Positions 10,276-17,764 of a DNA stretch of 64,000 nt are shown here, one piece after another. The position numbers and the translations under genes are program-made. The notes beneath the pieces are model-generated. The model was given only the letters and a program-made list of their open reading frames with translations, was not told the DNA's origin and ran no database searches. This stretch comes from Streptococcus equi subsp. equi (lineage in GTDB: Bacteria > Bacillota > Bacilli > Lactobacillales > Streptococcaceae). The DNA is taken from positions 372,001 to 436,000 of the forward strand of contig LR134389.1 of NCBI GenBank assembly GCA_900637675.1. Direction: 5' to 3'. The first letter of the stretch is position 1; each line of letters starts with the position of its first letter.

Positions 10276-11576
10276 TTAATCTTCTTCCTTGCGTTTTGGA
10301 ATGGCAATGGTACCTGCTGCGATCATAATAGCAATAGCTGCAGGCGTGAAGAATGGATTTCTGATGTCACCAGTTGATGGAAGTGATTGCTCAGGCTTCT
10401 TAGCTCCTGGTTTAGTCATTGGTTTAGGTTGTTCAGGCTTCTTAGCTTCAGGCTTAGGCTCTGGCTTAGGCTCTGGCTTAGGCTCTGGCTTAGGCTCTGG
10501 CTTAGGCTCTGGCTTAGGCTCTGGCTTAGGCCTGGCTTAGGCTCTGGCTTAGGCTCTGGCTTAGGCTCTGGCTTAGGCTCTGGCTTAGGCTCTGGCTTAG
10601 GCTCTGGCTTAGGCTCTGGCTTAGGCCCTGGCTTAGGCTCTGGCTTAGGCCCTGGCTTAGGCTCTGGCTTAGGCTCTGGCTTAGGCCCTGGCTTAGGCTC
10701 TGGCTTAGGCTCTGGCTTAGGCTCTGGCTTAGGCTCTGGCTTAGGCTCTGGCTTAGGCTCTGGCTTAGGCTCTGGCTTAGGCTCTGGCTTAGGCTCTGGC
10801 TTAGGCTCTGGCTTAGGCTCTGGCTTAGGCTCTGGCTTAGGCTCTGGCTTAGGCTCTGGCTTAGGCTCTGGCTTAGGCTCTGGCTTAGGTGTATCTTGAC
10901 AGTACTTAAGCTTTTCAATCTGAGCCTTTAAGTCTTCAATTTCTTTTTGAAGCTTAGCGTTAAGCTGCTCTTGTTCATTTAATTTTGTTTGTAGGTCTGC
11001 CTTTTCGGCCATTAATTTACCTACTTCAGCTTCAAACTCTTGAACCCTTTGCTTAGTTTCCTCAAGCTGTTTTTGTAGGTCAGAAATCATTGCATTTTTT
11101 GCTTCAATTTCCTTTTGAAGCTTCTCTGTTTCTCCAGTTCCTTTAGCCTTCTCAGCTTCAAGCTCTTTTTTTAGTGTTTCTAACTCTTCTTTTTCTTTCT
11201 CAAGCTGATTCTGTAACTCTTGTTTTCCTTGAGTTTCACTATTAACCTTATCATTAAGCTCTTTTACTTTTTGTTCACTATTTTTTAGCTCGGTCTCTAT
11301 TTGTTCTCTAAGGTTTTGATAACCATTAAGTATAAGGGTAAGCTTTTGCCAAGTATTACTACCACGATAGTTTTTATGGACTTCATTTTTAAGCTCGTTA
11401 GCGAATTTTTCAACTGCTTCTTTATCTGTCATATCTAAGCGTAAGATATTATCAGCCCGTACTTCTGTTTGTCCTGCTAGGGTAGTCGCTGCGCCTACAC
11501 CCAGGGTTAAGGCACTTGTCATCGCAAGCTTCGTAATAAGATTCTTACGCCTGCGTCTTGCTGATTTTTTGTTCAT
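10276..11576 (-). pseudogene. szp: SzPSe/SzP M-like cell-wall protein, frameshifted in repeat tract
   Basis: M-like LPXTG surface protein of the SzP family, an anti-phagocytic protective antigen. [19 protein letters not shown] starts a signal peptide cleaved near RAD-NILRL. A mature N-terminal region follows, then a long coiled coil (about residues 75-225, rich in E, K, L and Q heptads), then a PEPK proline-rich wall-spanning tract. A one-base deficit at 10531-10532 shifts the frame to PGLSQSLSQ, so the reading ends before the anchor. Past it, the original frame still encodes [12 protein letters not shown], a hydrophobic segment and the tail KRKEED, with a stop at 10276. I start at 11576, preceded by AAAGGAGAG; the open frame upstream has no such site. 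The missing base may be real or a sequencing error. Confidence 0.9.
10451..10889 (-). repeat. PEPK-coding 12-bp tandem repeat tract
   Basis: About 36 head-to-tail copies of a 12-bp unit (plus strand GGCTTAGGCTCT) encode Pro-Glu-Pro-Lys. Three units carry GGCCCT and encode PGPK. One unit at 10524-10534 is 11 bp, with CC where CCC is expected, which breaks the frame. Such a tract can change copy number by slippage in multiples that keep frame. Confidence 0.92.
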
Positions 11577-11692
11577 TTCTCTCTCCTTTAATGATAGACA
11601 TATTAATTTTGACTGAAGATATTTTAACACAGTCATCAAGATAGAGAAATAGTTGTCCGCTACTTTCTCTCCTAGATTCGTTCGGTTTTTGG

Positions 11693-11721
11693 TTTTAATG
11701 AAAAGGCTAATTGTCTGATTT
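11693..11721 (-). promoter_or_regulatory. Shared upstream motif, szP copy
   Basis: A 29-base block (plus strand TTTTAATGAAAAGG, then C/G TAAT) matches 26 of 29 bases with 12194-12222. It ends 117 bases upstream of the szP start codon. Confidence 0.5.
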
Positions 11722-11758
11722 CTGGCAATTCAGCAGGCATTAGCAAGGCTGATTAAGA

Positions 11759-11789
11759 AAAGCAGGCCGATAATAACCTGACCTGCTTT
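11759..11789 (-). terminator. Terminator of small secreted protein gene
   Basis: On the minus strand AAAGCAGG pairs with CCTGCTTT, followed by TCTTAAT. It lies just past the stop codon of the 88-residue gene. Confidence 0.55.
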
Positions 11790-11795
11790 ACTAAT

Positions 11796-12062
11796 TTATT
11801 TGAACCAACTAGTTATAATTTCCCATGCAGAGTAAAAAGCACCATAAAGCCAAATTAACCATGATGAATGTGTATCGTAACTTTCGTCGTAATATGATCC
11901 TCCATCAGGGCATTTAAACCATCCACTTCTAGTATGAGTACAATGTCCTGTACTTTTTTGACTTGCCAAAACGGTATTAGTTTGTCCAGTGCTTGTGTTG
12001 ATTGGTGCTAGGGCTAGGGCTGCAGTAGCGGCTACTAGGCATAGGGCATTTGTCAGCTTCAT
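11796..12062 (-). CDS. Small secreted protein of unknown function
   Basis: An 88-residue protein with a clear signal peptide (MKLTNALCLVAATAALALAP), probably cleaved near VLAS-QKS. The mature part is about 54 residues. It contains a CTHTRSGWFKC segment whose two cysteines (Cys41 and Cys50) could form a disulfide, a GGSYYDESYD stretch and an aromatic, amphipathic C-terminal helix (WLIWLYGAFYSAWEIITSWF). GGAGGAG precedes the ATG. It lies upstream of szP on the same strand, has its own terminator and shares the upstream motif with szP. I do not recognise a family. A membrane-active peptide, toxin or secreted effector are all possible. Confidence 0.7.
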   Translation of the reverse strand: MKLTNALCLVAATAALALAPINTSTGQTNTVLASQKSTGHCTHTRSGWFKCPDGGSYYDESYDTHSSWLIWLYGAFYSAWEIITSWFK

Positions 12063-12193
12063 TGTGTTTTCTCCTCCATAATATAGTTATAGTTTTCACA
12101 GCTTTTGGCTGTGCTTAGTTTCTAAGGCCAGTGTAGCACGACAGCTGACGACAAGACATAGCAGTGTCCCAATTTGTCTCCGTAGTTTCGTTT

Positions 12194-12222
12194 TTTTAAT
12201 GAAAAGGGTAATCGTCTGACTT
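12194..12222 (-). promoter_or_regulatory. Shared upstream motif, secreted-protein copy
   Basis: Second copy of the 29-base block seen at 11693-11721 (26/29 identical). It lies 132-160 bases upstream of the start of the 88-residue secreted protein, at a similar distance and in the same orientation as at szP. Confidence 0.5.
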
Positions 12223-12292
12223 TGTTACAAGAAATCGAGTTTTTCTTGTCTGATCAGACCAAGTAGGCTACAAGTAAGCTCCTTGGGCAAGC

Positions 12293-12323
12293 AAAAAAGT
12301 CCCTAAAGCTCTGCCTTAAGGAC
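12293..12323 (-). terminator. Terminator of mutY
   Basis: On the minus strand GTCCTTAAG pairs imperfectly with CTTTAGGGAC and is followed by TTTTTTGC, 25 bases past the mutY stop. Confidence 0.6.
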
Positions 12324-12346
12324 CTTATCTGACAGCTATGAGCCGC

Positions 12347-13495
12347 TTAGCTTTGTTTTTTTAGGTAGGCTTCTAGCATTTTCTTTTGTGGGGTTGCCAT
12401 TGGGTAAGCAGCCATATCCTCTATTGCGACCCAGACAAGTTCTCTGTCAGGGGCTAGGGGCATGCTGTCTGTGAAGCCCTCGCAAAGCTCAATGGTCCAT
12501 TTTTGGTGGCTAAAGGTATGCTTGACCTGAGGAAAGGTAGCTTGAGACCAGATAGGCATAAGCCCGTAACGCTCCTCAAAAAGGGTTGTCTGAGACATGG
12601 TCTCAAGCACGATAGGACTGTCCTCAAAGAGGGTCAGTTGTTGACTGACAAGCTTGGTCTCTATCAGAGGAAAGGCCCAAAAGCCACCTAGCAAGCGCCC
12701 TTGGGTATTTTTTTCGAGCAAAAGCCGCCCCTTGCTGTCACGAATCACAAAGGCCTGCACCTGAATAGGCCGGGGCTTTTTCTTTGGCTCCTTGATGGGG
12801 TATTTGTCATAGGTACCATGTCGGTAGGCTGCACAGAAAAAGCGCACAGGAGACTCGTCAGGTCTGGGATTTTTAGCCGCTTCAATATCAGTCCCCAGAT
12901 CCATCAAGGCTTGATTGAAATCTCCGGGTCGCTCCGGATCGATAAGCACCTCCATAACAGCCTGAAAAATCTTGCGGTTCTTAGGGTCTCCAATATCGTA
13001 ATTAATCTCAAACAGTCTGGCCATGACTCGCATGACATTGCCATCAACCGCAGGCTCAGGCAGATCAAAGGCAATGCTTGAGATAGCGCCAGCTGTATAA
13101 GGGCCAATGCCCTTTAACTTAGTAATATCAGCGTGTGAGCTTGGGAAAATCCCGCCAAAGTCAGTCATGATTTGCTGCGCAGCCTTTTGCATATTGCGTA
13201 CACGAGAGTAGTAGCCCAGTCCCTCCCAAGCCTTGAGTAAGCGCTCTTCGTCAGCGCAGGCGAGGGCCTCTACCGTTGGAAACCAATCCAAAAATCGCTC
13301 GTAATAAGGAATAACGGTAACGACCTGCGTTTGCTGGAGCATGATCTCTGAGACCCAGATATGATAAGGGTCCTTTGTGCGACGCCAAGGCAGGTCTCGC
13401 TTTTCCTGATCGTACCAAGCTAGCAGCGTACGACGAAAGGAGGCAATGGTATCTTGATCCCACATGGTAATGCCATAATCATTTAAATCTATCAT
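12347..13495 (-). CDS. mutY: Adenine DNA glycosylase, lacking the Fe-S cluster cysteines
   Basis: MutY removes adenine mispaired with 8-oxoguanine. The 382-residue protein has the catalytic helix region PWRRTKDPYHIWVSEIMLQQTQV, the helix-hairpin-helix LKGIGPYTAGAI followed by the catalytic Asp in EPAVDGNVMRV, and a C-terminal NUDIX-like 8-oxoG recognition domain (VQAFVIRDSKGRLLLEKN). The loop that normally carries the four [4Fe-4S] cysteines reads GTDIEAAKNPRPDESPVRFFCAAYRHG, with a single Cys. Clusterless MutY is known in Lactobacillales, so this need not mean loss of function. Start at 13495 (AGGATT upstream); a start at MWDQD (13465) is possible. Confidence 0.92.
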   Translation of the reverse strand: MIDLNDYGITMWDQDTIASFRRTLLAWYDQEKRDLPWRRTKDPYHIWVSEIMLQQTQVVTVIPYYERFLDWFPTVEALACADEERLLKAWEGLGYYSRVRNMQKAAQQIMTDFGGIFPSSHADITKLKGIGPYTAGAISSIAFDLPEPAVDGNVMRVMARLFEINYDIGDPKNRKIFQAVMEVLIDPERPGDFNQALMDLGTDIEAAKNPRPDESPVRFFCAAYRHGTYDKYPIKEPKKKPRPIQVQAFVIRDSKGRLLLEKNTQGRLLGGFWAFPLIETKLVSQQLTLFEDSPIVLETMSQTTLFEERYGLMPIWSQATFPQVKHTFSHQKWTIELCEGFTDSMPLAPDRELVWVAIEDMAAYPMATPQKKMLEAYLKKQS

Positions 13496-13571
13496 AATCC
13501 TATTGTAACACAGATTGTCTGAATTGGTTGAACCCTGCGTCCGATAGGATTTGTTAAAGCATGCTTTGTGA

Positions 13572-13809
13572 TTTATACCTTATAAAGAGGCTGTGACAAC
13601 TGCTCATGACATGTTAGAAAATGTTCTTGCTGCTTATATTGATTGTGGTCTGAATTTACCAGTTCCTACAAGCTGATTCAACACCATTTATCAAAAATAA
13701 TAAAGCTGTTCGTAAAACTGTTACCGTTTCAGAGTGGTTGGTTAGATTAGCTGACCGCGAAAAGGTTAATGACTCTGAGGTATTGACAAAGGCACTTGAA
13801 CGTAAATGA
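13572..13809 (+). pseudogene. HicB-family antitoxin remnant
   Basis: Two adjacent frames encode pieces of a HicB-like antitoxin. The first reads KEAVTTAHDMLENVLAAYID and ends at LPVPTS with TGA. The second resumes as DSTPFIKNNKAVRKTVTVSE and continues WLVRLADREKVNDSEVLTKALERK to a stop at 13809. The second part resembles the C-terminal DNA-binding part of HicB. The 5' end is missing and no hicA is present. I judge this a decayed toxin-antitoxin locus, with no functional product expected. Confidence 0.65.
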
Positions 13810-13902
13810 CAAGTATAAAAAGGTTCTCAGTCTTTGCTGAAGGCTTGTGTCCTATCGTGGGGTTTTAGTTGCTGATATGTTATCAAAAAAGGAGCAAAAA
13901 GC

Positions 13903-13931
13903 TTGACTTTAGTAACCGCTTACATTATAAT
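13903..13931 (+). promoter_or_regulatory. Near-consensus promoter of the RYKNGD small-ORF unit
   Basis: TTGACT (13903-13908), exactly 17 bases, then TATAAT (13926-13931). It lies 53 bases before the first small ORF and is one of the best promoter matches in the window. Confidence 0.75.
13911..13924. promoter_or_regulatory. cre-like site in the promoter spacer
   Basis: AGTAACCGCTTACA matches the catabolite-responsive element consensus TGWAANCGNTNWCA except at the first base. It lies wholly between the -35 and -10 elements, where bound CcpA would block transcription. Function is inferred. Confidence 0.5.
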
Positions 13932-13983
13932 AAAGATGTAGATAAGGACGACCGATGACACTGGAGTTATAGGAGGATATCTG

Positions 13984-14025
13984 ATGATAACAAGACATGT
14001 CGCGCGGTACAAAAATGGAGATTAA
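13984..14025 (+). CDS. Small ORF 1 of the RYKNGD set (13 aa)
   Basis: Encodes MITRHVARYKNGD, starting 7 bases after a perfect AGGAGG (13971-13976). It shares the residues RYKNGD with two ORFs downstream in the same transcript. One inserted base after GAT would extend it to a tail (IKSSNKR) resembling that of small ORF 3, so it may have been longer. I do not recognise it. Expression is inferred from the promoter and ribosome site. Confidence 0.4.
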   Translation: MITRHVARYKNGD

Positions 14026-14170
14026 GAGCTCCAACAAACGGTAGGCAAAACCAATTTTACAATTTAATATGTGATCACATGTGAAGGCTTATCGAGATTA
14101 CCAGCTTTGGCCAAAGGAGCGCTCTAAACAGTATAAGCTTGAAATTCCCGTTATTGAAAGGACGTATGCT

Positions 14171-14212
14171 ATGCTAAGATTCAATAAAGGACGCTATAAA
14201 AATGGAGACTAG
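14171..14212 (+). CDS. Small ORF 2 of the RYKNGD set (13 aa)
   Basis: Encodes MLRFNKGRYKNGD and stops directly after the shared motif, like small ORF 1. GAAAGG lies about 9 bases upstream. Conservation of RYKNGD with synonymous codon differences (TAC/TAT, GAT/GAC) between the three ORFs suggests selection at protein level, or old duplication. Confidence 0.38.
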   Translation: MLRFNKGRYKNGD

Positions 14213-14329
14213 TTGCTGTGTCACTAGTCGTCCTTGATATTGTTATTGGCACTCAGGGTAAAGGATTGAGCTTATTTGAAAGGTAGCTATCATCAGATAG
14301 CTAGTGAGCTTTTCTAATAGGAGGGTCTT

Positions 14330-14383
14330 ATGTACATCGCAAGATATAAAAACGGAGACATTGAGCACGACAGCAAAAAATAG
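14330..14383 (+). CDS. Small ORF 3 of the RYKNGD set (17 aa)
   Basis: Encodes MYIARYKNGDIEHDSKK. It is preceded by AGGAGGG (14319-14325) and by a perfect 7-bp hairpin (AGCTATC-ATCA-GATAGCT) at the upstream junction. It is the longest of the three and has an acidic/basic tail after the shared motif. Function unknown. Confidence 0.4.
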   Translation: MYIARYKNGDIEHDSKK

Positions 14384-14517
14384 CTGAAGGAGTGAGTCCA
14401 ATGTAAGCCAAAATAGCACAGTGCTAACAAACGAAACTCAAGAACAGTCATATTCTTTTAATAACCGTTCATTTTGTTAAACAGAAAGGAGACGACTGAT
14501 TAGACAGATAAGTATGT

Positions 14518-14535
14518 GTTCCTCTTTAGAGGAAC
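14518..14535. other. Perfect hairpin in the small-ORF transcript
   Basis: GTTCCTC-TTTA-GAGGAAC is a 7-bp perfect stem with a tetraloop, 65 bases before the terminator. No T tract follows, so it is not a terminator itself. Confidence 0.45.
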
Positions 14536-14599
14536 AATTGACAGGTGACTCCTTATTAAATGGCAGATAGAAGGGAGAATAGCACTCAAGACATGATAA

Positions 14600-14624
14600 G
14601 GACACCCGGTTGGGTGTCCTTTTT
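14600..14624 (+). terminator. Strong terminator of the small-ORF unit
   Basis: GGACACCC-GGTT-GGGTGTCC is a perfect 8-bp GC-rich stem followed by a T run. With the promoter at 13903 it defines a transcript of about 690 bases. Confidence 0.85.
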
Positions 14625-14767
14625 GCTGGTGTCTGGATTTGACCTTGCCACTAAGACCTGCAAGTCAGGTGACTAAAGGTCATTTCTATAGAAGTGGCTT
14701 TGCTTTTTATGGAGCTACGAAGGGATCTAAGAAGGTCTTTTATTCAACAGAAAGGTCAACATTTTGC

Positions 14768-14796
14768 TTGCTTTTTACCTTTGTTTATTGTATACT
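14768..14796 (+). promoter_or_regulatory. Promoter of rpsF-ssb-rpsR
   Basis: TTGCTT, a 17-base spacer and TATACT. The leader to the rpsF start (about 70 bases) contains a stem, ACTCGTTAC pairing with GTAGCGAGT, in the place where ribosomal protein S6/S18 autoregulation would act. Confidence 0.65.
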
Positions 14797-14870
14797 GTTA
14801 ATCTGTGAGCATACCTCACTTACTCGTTACAAGGGTAGCGAGTCATTAGACCAAAAGGAGGAAACTATCA

Positions 14871-15160
14871 ATGGCTAAATACGAAATTCTTTATATCATT
14901 CGTCCAAACATTGAAGAAGAAGCTAAAAACGCTTTGGTAGCACGTTTTGACTCTATCTTGACTGACAATGGTGCAACTATTGTTGAATCAAAAGATTGGG
15001 AAAAGCGTCGTCTTGCATACGAAATCAATGATTTCCGCGAAGGCCTTTACCATATCGTAAACCTTGAAGCGACTGACGCTGTAGCTCTTAATGAGTTTGA
15101 CCGTCTGTCAAAATCAACGGTGACATTCTTCGTCACATGATCGTTAAGCTTGACGCTTAA
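14871..15160 (+). pseudogene. rpsF: 30S ribosomal protein S6, one-base frameshift near 3' end
   Basis: S6 binds S18 and 16S rRNA in the small-subunit platform. The start [18 protein letters not shown] and the body are normal up to NEFDRLSK. The frame then reads STVTFFVT and stops at 15140. Adding one A to the AAAA run at 15110-15113 restores [17 protein letters not shown] and a stop at 15160, giving the usual 96 residues. Because rpsF is close to essential and the 3' end is otherwise perfectly kept, a sequencing under-call is more likely than a true mutation. A strong AGGAGG precedes the ATG. Confidence 0.9.
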
Positions 15161-15178
15161 TTGCAAAGTAGGTAGTTT

Positions 15179-15667
15179 ATGATTAATAATGTAGTACTAG
15201 TTGGTCGTATGACCAAGGACGCAGAGCTTCGATACACTCCAAGTCAGGTGGCAGTTGCTACGTTTACACTTGCTGTTAATCGCGCCTTTAAGAGCCAAAA
15301 TGGTGAGCGCGAAGCGGATTTCATTAACTGTGTGATCTGGCGTCAGCAAGCTGAAAATTTAGCTAACTGGGCTAAAAAGGGTGCCTTGATTGGGATTACG
15401 GGACGTATTCAGACTCGTAACTACGAAAACCAACAGGGGCAGCGTGTGTATGTAACCGAGGTTGTTGCAGATAATTTCCAAATGCTGGAAAGTCGTGCTA
15501 CACGTGAGGCGAACTCGTCTGGCTCATATGGTGGTGGTTTTAATAGCTCACCGGCAACCAATAGCTATTCAGCGCCTGCTCAGCAAACACCTAACTTTGG
15601 CAGAGATGGAAGTCCATTTGGCGGCTCAAATCCAATGGATATTTCAGATGACGATCTTCCATTCTAA
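15179..15667 (+). CDS. ssb: Single-stranded DNA-binding protein
   Basis: SSB (162 residues) coats single-stranded DNA in replication and repair. The OB fold spans residues 1 to about 105 ([35 protein letters not shown]). A flexible Gly/Ser/Asn-rich linker leads to the acidic protein-interaction tail DDDLPF. It lies between rpsF and rpsR, the standard Firmicute operon. Confidence 0.96.
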   Translation: MINNVVLVGRMTKDAELRYTPSQVAVATFTLAVNRAFKSQNGEREADFINCVIWRQQAENLANWAKKGALIGITGRIQTRNYENQQGQRVYVTEVVADNFQMLESRATREANSSGSYGGGFNSSPATNSYSAPAQQTPNFGRDGSPFGGSNPMDISDDDLPF

Positions 15668-15825
15668 GCAATGGAAAGTGGACTGACATGAATTGCATAG
15701 ATTTGCTGGTAGCTTGGGAGACAGAGGAGTTGCTTTCAAGCACAAAAGATTGAGGCCTCTTTCTGGCGTCGGTTTGCTTATTAGGCAGCAAATTTATCAT
15801 GTGAATAATATAAAGGAGATAACAC

Positions 15826-16065
15826 ATGGCTCAACAACGTCGTGGCGGATTCAAGCGCCGTAAAAAAGTTGACTTTATCGCAGCTAACAAAATTGAATAT
15901 GTTGATTACAAAGATACTGAGCTTCTTAGCCGTTTCGTTTCAGAACGTGGGAAAATCCTTCCTCGTCGTGTAACAGGAACATCAGCTAAAAACCAACGTA
16001 AAGTAACAACAGCTATCAAACGTGCTCGTGTTATGGCACTTATGCCTTACGTAAACGAAGACTAA
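15826..16065 (+). CDS. rpsR: 30S ribosomal protein S18
   Basis: A 79-residue S18 starting [17 protein letters not shown] with the conserved [24 protein letters not shown] segment. It binds rRNA and S6. AAAGGAGAT precedes the ATG, and a strong terminator follows at once. Confidence 0.97.
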
Positions 16066-16073
16066 TATCTGAA

Positions 16074-16096
16074 ACAGTCCTTAAGGGCTGTTTTTT
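16074..16096 (+). terminator. Terminator of rpsF operon
   Basis: ACAGTCC-TTAA-GGGCTGT with a T run, 8 bases after the rpsR stop. Confidence 0.88.
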
Positions 16097-16270
16097 ATGT
16101 GGTCTGAAGTCAGCTGAGCAGCGTCGTCAAGCCTTAGCCTGTGATCTGATTGAGAGTGTGGTATCTGGTGGTGTTTGATGAAGCATAGGGCTAAAGAAAA
16201 ACTCCTCATCTAAGGGTGAACTGCCCCCCAAAAGTTAGACATAAAATCTAACAATTGGGGGGCTATTTTT

Positions 16271-16786
16271 ATGACATTGAGTTATGAAGACAAGGTTCAA
16301 ATCTATGAGCTACGGCACATTGGAAAGTCCATTAAATGCTTATCAGAAAAGTTTAGTATTGCAGAATCTGACCTCAAATACATGATTCGCCTGATTGACA
16401 GGTATGGGTTAGCCATTGTCCAAAAAGGTAAGAATAGTTATTATTCTCCAGAACTGAAGCAAGAGATAATAGATAAAGTTCTGATTGATGGTCAATCTCA
16501 AAAACAGACGTCCTTAGACTATGCTTTACCAAATTCTAGTATGCTTTCAAGGTGGATAGCGCAATACAAGAAAAACGGCTATACTATTCTTGAGAAAAGA
16601 AGAGGGAGGCCACCAAAGATGGGACGTCAACCAAAGAAGACTTTAGAACAAATGACAGAGTTGGAGCGACTCCAAAAAGAATTAGACTACCTTAGAGCGG
16701 AGAATGCTGTGCTAAAAAAGCTGAGAGAATACCGGTTGAGGGACGAAGCAAAGCTCAAAGAGCAACAGAAATCATCCAAGAATTAA
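16271..16786 (+). CDS. IS3-family transposase OrfA
   Basis: A 171-residue OrfA with two helix-turn-helix regions ([20 protein letters not shown] and [19 protein letters not shown]) that bind the element ends, and a C-terminal leucine-zipper-like helix ([20 protein letters not shown]). The AAAAAAG run at 16714-16720 is a typical -1 slippery site. Slipping there joins OrfA to the OrfB frame to make the active OrfAB transposase. Confidence 0.92.
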   Translation: MTLSYEDKVQIYELRHIGKSIKCLSEKFSIAESDLKYMIRLIDRYGLAIVQKGKNSYYSPELKQEIIDKVLIDGQSQKQTSLDYALPNSSMLSRWIAQYKKNGYTILEKRRGRPPKMGRQPKKTLEQMTELERLQKELDYLRAENAVLKKLREYRLRDEAKLKEQQKSSKN

Positions 16787-16809
16787 TCGGTCAATTTTCT
16801 CTAGCAACT

Positions 16810-17613
16810 TTGCTTGAAATCCTTGATTTATCGCGGTCAACCTATTATTATCAAGTCAAGCAACTAGCTCAAGAAGATAAGGACATGGACTTAAAGGAGC
16901 TCATTCAAGGCATCTATGATGAACATCATGGCAATTATGGCTATCGTCGCATTCATCTGGAACTAAGAAATCGTGGTTTTATCGTCAATCACAAAAAAGT
17001 ACAACGTTTGATGACTGTCATGGGCTTAAAAGCTCGTATCCGTCGTAAGCGCAAGTATTCTTCTTACAAAGGTGAGGTTGGCAAAAAGGCTGATAATCTG
17101 ATTAAACGTCAGTTTGAAGGTTCTAAGCCCTACGAGAAGTGCTATACCGATGTGACGGAATTTACCTTACCTGAGGGGAAACTCTATCTATCGCCTGTTC
17201 TTGACGGCTATAACAGTGAGATTATTGATTTCACCCTGTCTCGATCGCCTGACTTGAAGCAAGTACAAACCATGCTTGAGAAGGCTTTTCCAGCGGATTC
17301 GTACAATGGAACGATTCTCCACAGCGATCAAGGCTGGCAATATCAACATCAGTCTTATCATCACTTTTTGGAGACTAAAGGCATTCGTCCATCCATGTCT
17401 CGCAAGGGAAATAGTCCAGATAATGGGATGATGGAGTCCTTCTTTGGTATTCTCAAATCTGAGATGTTTTACGGCCTTGAGACAACTTATCAATCCCTTA
17501 ATGAGCTCGAACAAGCAATCACTGAATACATCTTTTACTACAACAACAAACGCATTAAAGCAAAGCTAAAAGGACTTAGCCCTGTGCAATACAGAACTAA
17601 ATCCTTTCACTAA
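16810..17613 (+). CDS. IS3-family transposase OrfB
   Basis: The rve-type integrase part, with a DDE catalytic set visible in CYTDVTEF, ILHSDQGWQYQ and PDNGMMESFFGILKSE. An HTH_21 segment (DEHHGNYGYRRIHLELRNRG) precedes it. The frame continues upstream into OrfA ([17 protein letters not shown]), so it is normally made as an OrfAB fusion. The TTG given here as start may not be used. Confidence 0.9.
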   Translation: MLEILDLSRSTYYYQVKQLAQEDKDMDLKELIQGIYDEHHGNYGYRRIHLELRNRGFIVNHKKVQRLMTVMGLKARIRRKRKYSSYKGEVGKKADNLIKRQFEGSKPYEKCYTDVTEFTLPEGKLYLSPVLDGYNSEIIDFTLSRSPDLKQVQTMLEKAFPADSYNGTILHSDQGWQYQHQSYHHFLETKGIRPSMSRKGNSPDNGMMESFFGILKSEMFYGLETTYQSLNELEQAITEYIFYYNNKRIKAKLKGLSPVQYRTKSFH

Positions 17614-17764
17614 TATGTCGTGTCCAACTTTTGGGGGTCAGTACAAGGGATTGAGGAGTGTCGATTGTAGATCAGTGTCTGGTGTTGCCAGCAATATGGT
17701 ATGAAAAGGCTAACTGCCCTCAAGAGAGAATAGGGAAGTGCTTCCTCAGGCAGTGGAGCTGCTG

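Larger units (their letters stand above)
16217..17645 (+). mobile_element. IS3-family insertion sequence, copy 1
   Basis: A 1429-bp element of the IS150-like branch. The left end starts TGAACTGCCCCCCAAAAGTT and the right end is its imperfect inverse (GGGGGTCAGTACA, two differences from copy 2). AGGG flanks both ends, fitting a 4-bp target duplication. It lies in the space after the rpsR terminator and breaks no gene that I can identify. The encoded proteins are identical to those of copy 2 at 46316-47744. Confidence 0.9.

Noticed and set aside
10451-10889. Possible CRISPR or satellite array
   Set aside because: The units are 12 bp, contiguous and without spacers. They code for PEPK in the szP frame.
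10289-10918. Three ORFs of Gly-Leu-Gly-Ser or Leu-Ser-Gln repeats over the szP tract
   Set aside because: They are other-frame readings of the 12-bp PEPK repeat and have no ribosome site.
14639-14878. 79-codon ORF upstream of rpsF
   Set aside because: It covers the rpsF promoter and leader and has no ribosome site.
16098-16216. Short frame KSAEQRRQALACDLIESVVS between rpsR terminator and IS3 copy 1
   Set aside because: It could be a gene remnant, but it is about 25 codons without a start and I cannot place it in a family.
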